The notes under the pieces are model-generated. The model did not search any database. It saw nothing but the letters and a program-made list of their open reading frames with translations, and was not told the DNA's origin. A stretch of 64,000 nt of DNA from Psychrobacter sp. AH5 (GTDB lineage Bacteria; Pseudomonadota; Gammaproteobacteria; Pseudomonadales; Moraxellaceae): the NCBI RefSeq assembly GCF_040371085.1, contig NZ_JAMBMT010000001.1, positions 186,001 to 250,000 of the forward strand, given 5' to 3'. Position numbers and translations under genes: made by a program. This document shows, one piece after another, positions 17,701-26,625 of this stretch (position 1 is the first letter of the stretch; the number at the start of each line of letters is the position of its first letter).

Positions 17701-20700
17701 TTTCAAAGAAAGTAGTGCGGATGATAAAGCACTGACATTGACAGAGGTGTCAGCAGAGCGTTATGAGTCTGAAGCGACAGTCAAAACTACTGCGGTAGAA
17801 GAGCTACAACTAGAGGTCGTAAATACTGACGTCGAGCTATTAGAGATATTTTTGGAAGAAGCGCAAGAGCTTGATAGCGCTATTGCCAAAACCTTTAATC
17901 AGTGGCGTCAACAAATTGCTAATAGTGATACCCTAAAAGTATTGCAACGTCATTTGCATACTATAAAGGGCGGCGCACGTATGGCTGGCATTGTTAGTAT
18001 TGGGGATCTGACCGATGCCGCTGAAAGTCTGTATGAGTCTTTTATTGATAATAAGATAACCGTCAGCTTGCAGTGGGTCAGTATCATGCAAATGGTACAA
18101 GAGACCTTATCTTTACAGCTAGAATATGTCGCCCGTTATCAGCAGTCGTTTTGGACTTATGAGCTTATTGAGCAATTAAAACAGCTTGAGCAACAAGATG
18201 ACTTACCAAACACAGTGGTCTTAAAGCTGCCTATTTTAAAGAGTCCTACAGAGGCTAGTACCTATAACAATGATGAGTCATCAGCAAAAGCGGCAACGTT
18301 GAGCTTAGCGGCTTTAATTGAAGAATCTTGGCCAAATGGCTTGCCTGATGCTGACATCTTGGAGGTGTTTTTAGAGGAAGCTGAAGAGCTCGTTGAGAAC
18401 AGCCAAAAATATCTGCAACTGTTCTTAAATAATATGAGCGATGTTGCAGCGGTACAAACCTTGCAGCGTGACCTACACACCATAAAAGGTGGCGCGCGTA
18501 TGATAGCGGCTAATGGTATTGCCGATCTAGCGCATCAGATGGAAAGCGTCTATGAGGCTTTGGCTATTGGTCGTCGCCCAGCTACCCAATATATCTCTGA
18601 GCTATTAACGAGCTGTCATGACTGGCTGACAGATGCAGTCTTTATCTTAAAGCATCGAGTCAACCCTACTATGCCAACAGCGCTTATCAAAGCGTTGCAA
18701 GATTTTAGCAGAGATAATGTCTCGGCCAGACACGTACCTATTGAGTCATTACAAAGCCAGATTAGCGTCATTCTAAGCGTACAAGCCCAGCAAGTAGCGG
18801 TGCGCGGCGATATAGATATTAGTCAAATGCCGACTATGACAGGCAGTTTCGCTGAGCCTGAGCGCAGTATAGATAACAGCGATGAGATGATACGTATATC
18901 TGGTAGCCTCGTTGAGCATATGATCAATCTATCGGGTGAGTCAGCTATCAACCGTGCACGTATCGATATGGGCATGAGTAGCCTTACTAGTAGTCTTGGC
19001 GAGATGAGTGTCACTGTACAGCGTCTCACAGATCAGCTTCGCCGTATGGAGATTGAGCTTGAGGCGCAGATTTTATCGCAAATTGATGAAAAACTGATGG
19101 AGTCTGATGATTTTGATCCGCTAGAGATGGATCAATACTCCTCTTTAAACCAGCTGTCCAAATCATTGACAGAGTCCGCTTCAGATCTAAGCGATATTAA
19201 TAATACTTTGCTCGAAAAAACACGCGATAACGAAAACTTACTATTGCAGCTGTCACGTACTCAAACGGAGCTTCAAGACGGGCTAATGAACTCAAGAATG
19301 ATACCGTTCTTACGCCTAAAACCTCGTTTGGACTTAATCGTACGTCAAACTGCCAATGAGCTTAATAAGTCGGTAGATTTGAGTATTATCACCGCTGATG
19401 ATGAGCTGGATAGGACAATCTTGGAGCGTATCACCTCACCTTTAGAGCATATGCTACGTAATGCGGTGGATCATGGCATTGAGAGCTCGCAAGAGCGGTT
19501 AGCAGCAGGCAAGGAGCGTAGTGGTCATATAGTTTTGGAGGTATTACGCGAGGGCAGTGAGGTAGTCATTCACCTCAGTGATGATGGCCGCGGGATTGAT
19601 ATTAACAAAGTACGTGAAAAAGCTATTGCGCAAGGGCTGATAAACTCAAATGAGTACCAATATACTGATTTAGAGATTATGCAGTACGTCTTTAATGCAG
19701 GTATAACCACCTCCAACAACGTCACGCAAATATCAGGACGCGGCGTTGGTATGGACGTAGTGGCTAGCGAGGTTCGCCAATTAGGTGGTTCGGTATTGGT
19801 CAACTCTGAGGTGGGAGTAGGCACACGCGTCACCATGCGCATACCGCTAAAAGTAGCGGTATCTGATGCGTTAGTAGTAAGAGTAGCGGATCGCCAATAT
19901 GCTATTCCTTTGATTCAGATTGAGCGAGTCGTGCGGGTTAGTCCGGAGGAATTGTATAACTATTATCAATCTGCTGAGGCTACTATGCAGATTGAAGGTA
20001 AAGCTTATCGAGTTCGCTATCTAAACGACTTGATATCAGGTAGCAAGTTCAATGAGCTAATGATGAATACTAACATCAGCTTACCGGTGATTATCGTAAA
20101 AAATAGCTCAGGTCAAAATCTAGCTCTGCAAGTCGATCAAATCGCCGGATCGCGTATCGAAGTAGTAGTTAAGCCTATGGGTCAGCAGCTATCACATTTA
20201 GCGGGCATCTCGGCGGCTACGATTATGGGTGATGGCTCAGTGATGCTGATACTAGATATCATCGCGCTGTTACGTCAATCAACGCTCAAAACAGTATCGC
20301 CTGCCAAAGCGGTTGAAGCTAAGACTAGCGCTGCATTAGAGCGCAAACCTACAATCTTAGTGGTTGATGATTCGGTGACAGTACGCAAGGTGACGTCTCG
20401 TTTCTTAGAGCGTCAAGGTCTTAATGCTGTGGTCGCAAAAGACGGGGTTGATGCCATGGAGATTTTACAAGAGTCAACGCCCGATCTGATATTACTCGAT
20501 ATCGAGATGCCGCGTATGGATGGTTTTGAGGTAGCCGCGCAAGTCCGTAATAATCAGCGCTTACAACAAATCCCAATTATCATGATTACTTCACGCACGG
20601 GTGATAAGCATCGTACGCGGGCGTTTGAGACTGGGGTTAACGATTATATGGGTAAGCCTTTCCAAGAAAACGAGCTACTAGAAAAAATTCAAGCTTTATT

Positions 20701-20734
20701 GGATATCCAACTAGATATTGAACAAAAAGCATAA
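14738..20734 (+). CDS. chpA: Chemosensory hybrid kinase ChpA/PilL with multiple Hpt domains
   Basis: A 1998-residue CheA-type kinase controlling type IV pili. The ATG at 14738 follows TTTGGAACTCGCC; a TTG at 14726 is rejected. Hpt-type modules are centred on Asn313 (FYNLKGSGRL, the phospho-His replaced), His532 (FHTLKGSGRMVG), His740 (FHTLRAASG), His1074 (HTIKGGARMAG) and His1247 (HTIKGGARMIA). After these come the dimerisation region, the HATPase with N-box LRNAVDHG (Asn1575) and GRGVGMDVV, a CheW-like domain, and a C-terminal receiver with Asp1921 in LLDIEMPRMDG. Acidic Asp/Glu-rich linkers join the modules. Pseudomonas ChpA is longer (about 2470 residues) with eight Xpt modules. It should phosphorylate PilG and PilH. 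Confidence 0.93.
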   Translation: MKNQPNDIEILRLLSPLSKEQLSKFSKGWQSGSETTIEPIIELYKTISLCLTEADYLPHYVATESLQSQHYKKLLVGWRQQVQQLLEHNSNQPAILSALKKSCHYLWQAIDLSQDNQADKQQRLWYLAELWLHNLAHNPLPKPMSYVALLSDLDRLLEASYKHSLKPQDSNLAEQDSDDIETPQALECYFVDKLLIDIYITITTLSTLDEPTGTLISELSKKIAIARDKGSVKSHTNDVVRYDDSGEVDSTDAWQTAQAQAKPDVFDMSEDIRQIFIEEATESLDELAKIWPVWQQETQDLALVTDVHRNFYNLKGSGRLIGAFSISEMAWAIENLLIHVLNKSLAVNDELIALVAQALEQLPILIENFSHSQPPAVNPANIILQSNNLLSGLPLLHGVPTENNSAKDNEAEENATEAKALQSDFSQSALQSQQLLNATADTATDKDKLETTSPVEADCSEALPISIPAVLRPFIEKTAAMSTDASDADPDIKEIFIEEAYEVLEQITPLYNHWQLDTSDFASLTDVRRGFHTLKGSGRMVGANYSAELAWAIENILNKILDKSLMPSVDMQQLIADVLAAYPDMIDTFAQGEHDYPAIVSLWVAAANAYAQHLGDDFSYSALHSQWTRATSAANETTSSDNIIDSAHDLMSSIDNNAADSAVIDEVDSADAMLKTIYSLNDMISDTAIVATEQSYEEREIFEIFIEEARELLQQINDFITTHQHQPHVPVSDEIVRAFHTLRAASGTNALTAISEVSATIEQSLEHLQKHDTPMNAQHIEALTQSVALIEGYLNTYEQSVQPHASTPATQSKHDVESLQAILDNSEESSPQTDNELSIEQLLALDIDDLLDAEWKLEDKAAELDAELLRAYITKIADQISRLAKNTTALPKFASILSGLQSAYSYLCTHPEAARDSHIQQALIAEHTELVALFDSLAGRMSFKVDQSILEDLQAALSSYQQRHSADIEYGIKSSLEYDTEHSDIESSFKESSADDKALTLTEVSAERYESEATVKTTAVEELQLEVVNTDVELLEIFLEEAQELDSAIAKTFNQWRQQIANSDTLKVLQRHLHTIKGGARMAGIVSIGDLTDAAESLYESFIDNKITVSLQWVSIMQMVQETLSLQLEYVARYQQSFWTYELIEQLKQLEQQDDLPNTVVLKLPILKSPTEASTYNNDESSAKAATLSLAALIEESWPNGLPDADILEVFLEEAEELVENSQKYLQLFLNNMSDVAAVQTLQRDLHTIKGGARMIAANGIADLAHQMESVYEALAIGRRPATQYISELLTSCHDWLTDAVFILKHRVNPTMPTALIKALQDFSRDNVSARHVPIESLQSQISVILSVQAQQVAVRGDIDISQMPTMTGSFAEPERSIDNSDEMIRISGSLVEHMINLSGESAINRARIDMGMSSLTSSLGEMSVTVQRLTDQLRRMEIELEAQILSQIDEKLMESDDFDPLEMDQYSSLNQLSKSLTESASDLSDINNTLLEKTRDNENLLLQLSRTQTELQDGLMNSRMIPFLRLKPRLDLIVRQTANELNKSVDLSIITADDELDRTILERITSPLEHMLRNAVDHGIESSQERLAAGKERSGHIVLEVLREGSEVVIHLSDDGRGIDINKVREKAIAQGLINSNEYQYTDLEIMQYVFNAGITTSNNVTQISGRGVGMDVVASEVRQLGGSVLVNSEVGVGTRVTMRIPLKVAVSDALVVRVADRQYAIPLIQIERVVRVSPEELYNYYQSAEATMQIEGKAYRVRYLNDLISGSKFNELMMNTNISLPVIIVKNSSGQNLALQVDQIAGSRIEVVVKPMGQQLSHLAGISAATIMGDGSVMLILDIIALLRQSTLKTVSPAKAVEAKTSAALERKPTILVVDDSVTVRKVTSRFLERQGLNAVVAKDGVDAMEILQESTPDLILLDIEMPRMDGFEVAAQVRNNQRLQQIPIIMITSRTGDKHRTRAFETGVNDYMGKPFQENELLEKIQALLDIQLDIEQKA

Positions 20735-20809
20735 AGATTAAGCGTTTCATCAAATAACGTTATGGTCATCTCTTATTAGCAGAGTACTTTTAATTACGGT
20801 GAGCAGTCT

Positions 20810-21373
20810 ATGAATCAGATTAAGAAACATGCGTTTGAAGCGGTTAGCTTATTGACTGCGGCTAACGGTATGCTCAAAGCTACTATTATTCCAGCGATCA
20901 ATCAGCCAGATTGGATTGTACCAAGCTCGCTAATATTAGATAGCATAGAAGATAGCCGCCAAGACGTTGATAAAGCAAAATTTTACTTATGGCAACAGCA
21001 ACCAGTGGCGGTTTTTCGTTTATTACCAACAGATCAGCTGGCAAATAGCGTCTTTATATTAGAAGGTAATAGTGTCGAGCAGCGCTTAGCGCTAAAAACT
21101 AAAGGTCAAAGCCGTGAGATTGAGGTTAGTATCTCAGAGGTTCAAGATTGTGAATTGCCAAAAAAATACCGCACTACAACGCAGAGTCTAATCAACGATA
21201 GTGACGCTAATACTACTAATACTAATACTAATACCGATCTTGATGCAGAAGTCGTTAGTGAAGATCAGCTCAGCTCGTACTTGTTCCAAACGATCTTAAT
21301 CAATGAAACGGTATATATGGTGCCAGATTTAGATAAAATCGTTCATCAGCTCATTAACGAGACTCAAGCCTAG
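20810..21373 (+). CDS. ChpC-like (degenerate CheW-like) protein
   Basis: A 187-residue protein directly after chpA, ATG preceded by GGTGAGCAGTCT. Residues about 22-75 (ATIIPAINQPDWIVPSS, then FYLWQQQPVAVFRLLP) resemble the first half of a CheW fold as in ChpC, the second coupling protein of Pseudomonas Chp clusters. Later comes an Asn/Thr repeat region (TNTNTNTD) and a short structured tail. The assignment rests mostly on position and a weak pattern match. It could instead be an unrelated accessory protein. No methyltransferase (pilK) or methylesterase (chpB) gene accompanies it. Confidence 0.55.
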   Translation: MNQIKKHAFEAVSLLTAANGMLKATIIPAINQPDWIVPSSLILDSIEDSRQDVDKAKFYLWQQQPVAVFRLLPTDQLANSVFILEGNSVEQRLALKTKGQSREIEVSISEVQDCELPKKYRTTTQSLINDSDANTTNTNTNTDLDAEVVSEDQLSSYLFQTILINETVYMVPDLDKIVHQLINETQA

Positions 21374-21396
21374 TTTTATTTTTTAAAGACAGTAGT

Positions 21397-21417
21397 TATC
21401 AATAGTAGCTATTGATA
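21397..21417. repeat. Short hairpin after the chpC-like gene
   Basis: TATCAATA and TATTGATA flank a five-base spacer. It lies 24 bases after the stop codon with no T-run. It could protect the 3' end of the operon mRNA, but the main terminator is about 90 bases further on. Confidence 0.4.
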
Positions 21418-21488
21418 GTAGATATCGATAACAACTATAAACAACACTTATAAATAAACAATAAAGCTTTAGCGAACATCATAAAGCT

Positions 21489-21525
21489 CAAAAAGCCCCT
21501 AAATATATCTATTTAGGGGCTTTTT
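21489..21525. terminator. Bidirectional intrinsic terminator between chp and min genes
   Basis: Arms AGCCCCTAAAT and ATTTAGGGGCT with a six-base loop, A-run to the left and T-run to the right. It ends the pil-chp operon on the plus strand and minE on the minus strand. Confidence 0.9.
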
Positions 21526-21583
21526 ATAACTCATAATATACTATTAATACCAAAGTGCTGAAAGTAGTCGGTAGCTAAACCAA

Positions 21584-21874
21584 TTAGCGTTTATGCTCAG
21601 GTAAGTTGATGTTCATCTCTAACACATCAAGACTGTCCTCAGAGCGATGATTGATATTAACATCATCAATCTGTACGCCATTGACATACTTATTGACTAC
21701 TTCTAATATCTCACGTTTCATCTTTTCGATACGATCGGCTGTTAAGCGATTATTTAGTCGATTTTCACTAGCGACAATCACTTTTAGACGTTCAGTAGCC
21801 ATATTAGCGCTACCGGCGCTACGGCCATCGTCAGTACCAAACAGACTACTCCAAAATCCTTTTTTCTTACTCAT
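21584..21874 (-). CDS. minE: Cell division topological specificity factor MinE
   Basis: A 96-residue protein, within the usual 85-95 range. The N-terminal region carries a membrane-targeting and contact helix; the segment [15 protein letters not shown] is the anti-MinCD region, followed by [13 protein letters not shown] and the topological-specificity domain [21 protein letters not shown]. MinE stimulates the MinD ATPase and drives pole-to-pole oscillation, placing the division site at mid-cell. The ATG follows GGAGGTTAGGA. It starts two bases after the minD stop, so the two are translated from one message. Confidence 0.95.
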   Translation of the reverse strand: MSKKKGFWSSLFGTDDGRSAGSANMATERLKVIVASENRLNNRLTADRIEKMKREILEVVNKYVNGVQIDDVNINHRSEDSLDVLEMNINLPEHKR

Positions 21875-21876
21875 TC

Positions 21877-22689
21877 CTAACCTCCAAACCAGCGCTGTAG
21901 TAAACTCTTTTTCTTCACGTCAATATGACGAAGGGGACGCTCTTCACCCAAGAATCGAGCAACAATATCGTCATAACATTGACCTGCTACCGAATCGGTA
22001 TAATGGATAACCGGTTCGCCATGGTTGGAAGCTTCAAGCACAGAATGACTTTCAGGAATGACGCCAAGTAATGGCACTTTTAGAATATCGTTTGAGATAG
22101 TATCGATATCCATCATCTCATTAGCGGCGGCGCGCTCAGCATTATAGCGACTGATCACCAGATGCTCACGCACTGAGCCTTGGTTATCTTCCACCTTTTT
22201 AGTGCGGCTTTGTAATATACCGATGATACGATCAGAGTCGCGGACTGAGGAGATCTCAGGGTTGGTAACGATAATAGCTTCATCAGCATGGTACATAGCC
22301 AGTTGAGCGCCGCGCTCGATACCAGCAGGAGAGTCGCAGATAATATAATCAAACTGCTTAGATAGCTCAGCCATAACTTCAGCTACGCCTTCATCAGTAA
22401 GCGCATCTTTGTCACGGGTTTGACTAGCCGGCAAGATATATAAATTCTCAAGCTGCTTATCTTTAACCAAAGCTTGCGATAAACGCGCATTGCCATTGAT
22501 GACATCGACAAAATCATAAACGATACGGTTTTCACAGCCCATGATTAAGTCCAAATTTCTCAGACCTACATCAAAATCAATGACCACTGTCTTATAGCCA
22601 CGTAATGCAAGGCCGGCGGAAAAAGAGGCACTAGTCGTCGTCTTACCAACGCCGCCTTTGCCTGAAGTGATTACAACAATCTTTGCCAC
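21877..22689 (-). CDS. minD: Septum site-determining ATPase MinD
   Basis: A 270-residue ParA/MinD-type ATPase. The deviant Walker A is [13 protein letters not shown], followed by [16 protein letters not shown] and the Walker B region [18 protein letters not shown]. The C-terminal [12 protein letters not shown] is an amphipathic membrane-targeting helix. The start is a GTG at 22689 with AGGAG nine bases upstream. MinD binds the membrane as an ATP dimer, recruits MinC and is released by MinE. It is tightly linked to minE downstream, while minC lies 385 bases upstream. Confidence 0.96.
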   Translation of the reverse strand: MAKIVVITSGKGGVGKTTTSASFSAGLALRGYKTVVIDFDVGLRNLDLIMGCENRIVYDFVDVINGNARLSQALVKDKQLENLYILPASQTRDKDALTDEGVAEVMAELSKQFDYIICDSPAGIERGAQLAMYHADEAIIVTNPEISSVRDSDRIIGILQSRTKKVEDNQGSVREHLVISRYNAERAAANEMMDIDTISNDILKVPLLGVIPESHSVLEASNHGEPVIHYTDSVAGQCYDDIVARFLGEERPLRHIDVKKKSLLQRWFGG

Positions 22690-23074
22690 AGTGGCACACT
22701 CCTATGAATAATTGAGAGTTAGAATCGATTTTTGACTCTAATAAAACATCTTGGTGATAGATTTTAAATTAGTAATAAATCTTAAGGTAACGCTAACTAC
22801 TTTCATCCTAGCCAACAAAGCTAAATAAAGGCAGATACCTAGTAGATACTTATGAGCCGTTCACTGCCCGCACTCGTAAGCCTAGCATAATTTAGTGATT
22901 ATTTATAGCCAGTGACTTTTACTAAAGGTTAATTCAGTATTTACTAATAGTATAAAAAACAAAGGACAATAATGGCGGATTATCAGGCTTATGATAGCGC
23001 AGTTTTGTTACTAAAAATTACGGCTCTGTTATTTATACTGTTAACGCTATACCAGCATTATGATACCAGTACAA
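22690..23074. other. 385-base gap inside the min locus
   Basis: minC and minD are usually separated by a few tens of bases. Here 385 AT-rich bases with no gene lie between them. I see no good terminator or small ORF. It may hold a separate promoter for minDE. Confidence 0.45.
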
Positions 23075-23902
23075 TCAGCTGCCATCCATAACGGTAAAGA
23101 CCAAACCTTCTCCTTCAACAAAACGCACCTGTACCGACTTATCGATAATATCTTCAGGCAAGTTATCCCGTAGGCAATAAGTACCTGCTACCGAAACTAA
23201 AGAGGGGTTGAAGACTTGGCAAAAAATACGCGCATCTTTATCGCCTGTGGCCCCAGCTACCAGACGTCCTTGTGCACGGCCATAAACATGTAAGCTATTA
23301 TCAGTGATAGCTTCAGCGCCACTATTTATGCTATTGGTTAAGATCAGATCGCCACCAACATGATTTAGGCTTTGGCCTGAGCGTAGCATCTGATCATAAA
23401 TCAAACTGGTTATATGCTCGCTGCTAAGCAAAGTCTCGTGAGTATCGGGGAGCTCAGCTACTTGATTGCTAGCACTGGTTACAGCGGTTTGATTTTCGAT
23501 AGAAGGATCAGTAGTTACAGCTTCTGCACTGTCAGAAACTACTGGCTTAACTATAGATTTTTTGGTCGGCAAAATACGCTCGATACGCTTACCGTCCGCT
23601 GGAAATATCGCCAAACGCTGCGCCCGTGCTTGTTCTTCTAAGATACCTGTTACTACGCCGATGGGCTGTAGTCCCCATGACCACAATAGCTCAGTTAACG
23701 CAGGCAGATCTTGCTCGACACCACTATCAATAATCACCGGTATATTGCTAGCTTTATTGCTATGAGTTTTGGCTAACTGCGCCTCTACTAGACTCAAATC
23801 ATTAGTATTTAGCTGTAAGCGTGAAAAAGTCAACATCTTGCCATAAAAATTCATCGCAGGAGCAGCGGTGGATGCTTGATTATCAGTATCCGTCATGGTC
23901 AT
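23075..23902 (-). CDS. minC: Septum site-determining protein MinC
   Basis: A 275-residue FtsZ polymerisation inhibitor. The N-terminal domain (about 15-105) includes FSRLQLNTNDLSLVEAQLA and IPVIIDSGVEQD. A Thr/Ser/Glu-rich linker follows (about 115-160), then the C-terminal beta-helix domain with LRSGQSLNHVGGDLILTNS, NSGAEAITDNSLHVYGRAQG and CQVFNPSLVSVAGTY, which binds MinD and forms the MinC dimer. The ATG at 23902 has AAGGA eight bases upstream. First gene of the min locus on this strand. Confidence 0.93.
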   Translation of the reverse strand: MTMTDTDNQASTAAPAMNFYGKMLTFSRLQLNTNDLSLVEAQLAKTHSNKASNIPVIIDSGVEQDLPALTELLWSWGLQPIGVVTGILEEQARAQRLAIFPADGKRIERILPTKKSIVKPVVSDSAEAVTTDPSIENQTAVTSASNQVAELPDTHETLLSSEHITSLIYDQMLRSGQSLNHVGGDLILTNSINSGAEAITDNSLHVYGRAQGRLVAGATGDKDARIFCQVFNPSLVSVAGTYCLRDNLPEDIIDKSVQVRFVEGEGLVFTVMDGS

Positions 23903-24063
23903 TATACAAATCCTTAAAAGACTAAGCTTAAAGCATCGAGGAGGATAAAATTAAAAATCTGCTTTTTATTTAGGGGGTGTTGATAAGTTGACAGTGTACT
24001 AAGGGTCACTAGAGATTAACAAGTCTTTGCCAATAAATATTAGCGCTATCGACAAAAAATTTA

Positions 24064-25113
24064 TTAAAATCTCAGCATATCTTTATGCTTCCACTGCTGC
24101 ACTTTTATTTGCGCCTCAAATTCAGTGAGACTATCAGCGATAATTTGAGCAATCAGTGCATCAAACGCACTATTATCAACATCCAATTGCGCTACACCTT
24201 TGGCAATAGCTATCATCAGCGGGTCCAAGTTCTTATCAGCAAGCAAGCGCTTGTTAAGCGAAGCGGCAGCATTCTGTCCGATACTGTGGCCTATACTTTG
24301 CAGCTGTGATTCAATAAGACTACCAGCGATAGGAATCAGACGTAATAAGCGATGTAGCTCTGGCGTGTTAGCGATGCCGTCCTCGATAGCGTTGCCCACC
24401 TCACGCGCTATAATATCGTCGCTAGCAGTTTGACCACTAAGTTTTTTTAGCTGCGGCGCTAGCTGAGTGCGTAATAGTGCTAATAGCACTGACTCAATCT
24501 CCTGACGGTTACGGCCAATCGTTGACTCAATAAGCGATTTTTGCATTTCAGGATTGGTCAGCTGCTGCCGATAATTATCTATAGCTGTCAAAATCACTCG
24601 ATCCGATAACTCTTCTAATAACAGATCAATGTAGAATTTGATACGGTTCAGCCAAGGCTGCGGCAAAACTTGATAGCCAAGCTGATACAAACTGCGGCCG
24701 ATGACTACCACTCGAAACAAGCGTAGCGCTCGCAGCTGAGGAAAACAGCCAAGCACCTCGTACCAATGGACAAAAGGAAAGAAAAACCAACGATAATAGA
24801 GTTTTTGTTTGATAGCAATCGCCCAGCGTCCTAGCAGCTCATAAATCAAAAATAAGGTAAAAAACCCGCCAGCCGTTCGTAGAGGATCGTGTAGCTCTTC
24901 TCGATACCAGTTCAGGCCCTCACTAAGCGCTAGCCATCCTGCCACATTACTACTAAAGCTACTCATCAAAATAGCATCAAAACTGATTAACACTAAATCA
25001 ATAGTAATGACAATCAGCATCACGATATCGTAAATGAGTTTTAGGCGATTAGGCTTACAGGGCGGCAATGCTGAATCAGGATCTAGCATAGTAGCGGTAT
25101 TAGGTACGGACAC
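24064..25113 (-). CDS. Membrane protein with voltage-sensor-like N-terminus, function unknown
   Basis: A 349-residue protein of no family I can name with confidence. The first half has about four membrane helices. The pattern resembles a voltage-sensor fold: DLVLISFD in helix 1, YELLGRW in helix 2, then FPQLRALRLFRVVVIGR with arginines at 128, 131, 134 and 140, like an S4 segment. No pore helix pair follows. The second half is soluble and helical (repeated bundles such as NRQEIESVLLALLRTQL). The GTG start at 25113 follows AAGGGATAACT and lies two bases after the stop of the acyltransferase gene, so the two form an operon. Confidence 0.6.
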   Translation of the reverse strand: MSVPNTATMLDPDSALPPCKPNRLKLIYDIVMLIVITIDLVLISFDAILMSSFSSNVAGWLALSEGLNWYREELHDPLRTAGGFFTLFLIYELLGRWAIAIKQKLYYRWFFFPFVHWYEVLGCFPQLRALRLFRVVVIGRSLYQLGYQVLPQPWLNRIKFYIDLLLEELSDRVILTAIDNYRQQLTNPEMQKSLIESTIGRNRQEIESVLLALLRTQLAPQLKKLSGQTASDDIIAREVGNAIEDGIANTPELHRLLRLIPIAGSLIESQLQSIGHSIGQNAAASLNKRLLADKNLDPLMIAIAKGVAQLDVDNSAFDALIAQIIADSLTEFEAQIKVQQWKHKDMLRF

Positions 25114-25115
25114 AG

Positions 25116-26072
25116 TTATCCCTTTTGTGGATTAGTCTCAAAGTCAGCTAGCATCTTAGTAATGAGTTGGTCTTTTTGCTGCCAAATAGTATCAATCCAA
25201 GTAAAAAACTGCTCTTTTACTGCGCTATCTTTTTCATAATCGCCGTTTTGCATACTACTAAGCAAACCCTCTGGCATCTTTATATAGCGAACATCTACGC
25301 CTAAGCGTTTGATATTACCTTTCCACAAGTCGCTATAATTTGGCGTACCATCAGGGTAGACGATAGTCATATCCAATATCCCTTCAATATCAGCGCCTAA
25401 AGCGTTGAGTGCCAATGATAGTCCGCCGGCGCGTGGTTTGAGCAAGTGCTTATAAGGAGAGTGCTGACTATCGCGTTTGGCTTTGGTAAAGCGTGTGCCT
25501 TCTAAATAATTAAGTAAGGTAAAAGGTTTGTGCTTTAATAAAGCGCAGGCACGTTTAGCTTCTTCAATGTCTTTGCCTTTGAGCGCTGGGTTTTTGGCAA
25601 TGGCTTCTTTTGAATGTCGACGCATCATCGGAAAATCCAAAAAGTAAAAAGCTTGTCCAATTACGGGAATATAAATCAGCTCAAACTTAGTAAAAAACCG
25701 CGTCAGTGGCAAACGGTTTTCACTGATATATTGTACGATACTGGTATCGACCCAAGACTGATGATTACTAATCAGCAGATATTTGCCTTGGGTATTGACG
25801 TTTTCTGGCAAACTAATACGCCAGTCTTTATGGGGCAGGATGTTATCTATTAGAGCGTTATTCGCTTTTATCCAGCGATTAGTAACCTCGATTACGGTTT
25901 TGTCAGCCACTTTTGAGCCAGTAATGACTTTAGCGGCGCCCATTAACCATACTGGCAGACCCGCTGCCATGCTAGTCCCCGTTATCACTCCGGTAGCAGT
26001 CGCTAACGAAACCGCCTTACCAAGCTTCGGTGTTTTTTGATGTAATTTTTGCATTAACGATGCTAGCTGCAT
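25116..26072 (-). CDS. PlsC-family acyltransferase (YihG-like)
   Basis: A 318-residue membrane-associated acyltransferase. The catalytic motif is NHQSWVDT (His104, Asp109) and the acceptor-binding motif is YLEGTRFT; PRAGGLSLAL matches a third block. An N-terminal hydrophobic stretch (about 24-52) anchors it. It is closest in look to the YihG/LCLAT type of lysophosphatidic-acid or lysophospholipid acyltransferases, which remodel glycerophospholipids at the inner membrane. The ATG follows AAGGAAACATC. The downstream membrane protein overlaps its expression unit. The precise acceptor is not determined. Confidence 0.85.
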   Translation of the reverse strand: MQLASLMQKLHQKTPKLGKAVSLATATGVITGTSMAAGLPVWLMGAAKVITGSKVADKTVIEVTNRWIKANNALIDNILPHKDWRISLPENVNTQGKYLLISNHQSWVDTSIVQYISENRLPLTRFFTKFELIYIPVIGQAFYFLDFPMMRRHSKEAIAKNPALKGKDIEEAKRACALLKHKPFTLLNYLEGTRFTKAKRDSQHSPYKHLLKPRAGGLSLALNALGADIEGILDMTIVYPDGTPNYSDLWKGNIKRLGVDVRYIKMPEGLLSSMQNGDYEKDSAVKEQFFTWIDTIWQQKDQLITKMLADFETNPQKG

Positions 26073-26625
26073 GATGTTTCCTTAAATATCTATAGTAAGC
26101 CAATACTACCAGATAAGAGTTTTAAATAAGGGTTTCGATTTTAGCAGGTTTTTTTATCAGTGTACGAGTGTAAACATAAACTATAAGACTAAATTAATAG
26201 TTTTTAGTCAGATAAATGCTCCATCATCTTGCTAGGCATTTGTCCAAAATGACTATTTAATAAGCTATTTATCTCATTTTCAATCTTTTAACTCTCATTT
26301 TTTATAAAAACTCAGCTATGGTACGCGAGACAATTTATGCAGATTTTGTACAGAGGTATGACAAAATATTACACATAGTCAGACTTAGCCATTCATAATA
26401 GTAGCGAATATAAAGTAATCGCGGTAACTAAAGCAATAAACAAAGCTAAAAACCAATAAGCTATTTTTTTATTTTTATCGTAGTTAAGCTTTTAGTTTAT
26501 CTGAATAAGAGACGTTTTTAAGTTAAAGCTTATTTTGGATTATAGAAGTTAGCATTTAAATAAAATAGCATCTTTTTTTACTAAAATTATATAAGATAAT
26601 TCATTTAACTTGAGAGGATATATTT
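26073..26625. other. Large intergenic region between divergent genes
   Basis: A 553-base AT-rich stretch separating the acyltransferase and the OmpA-family lipoprotein genes. It should carry both promoters. I see no tRNA, long palindrome or supported small ORF. Its length leaves room for a small RNA, but nothing in it identifies one. Confidence 0.4.
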
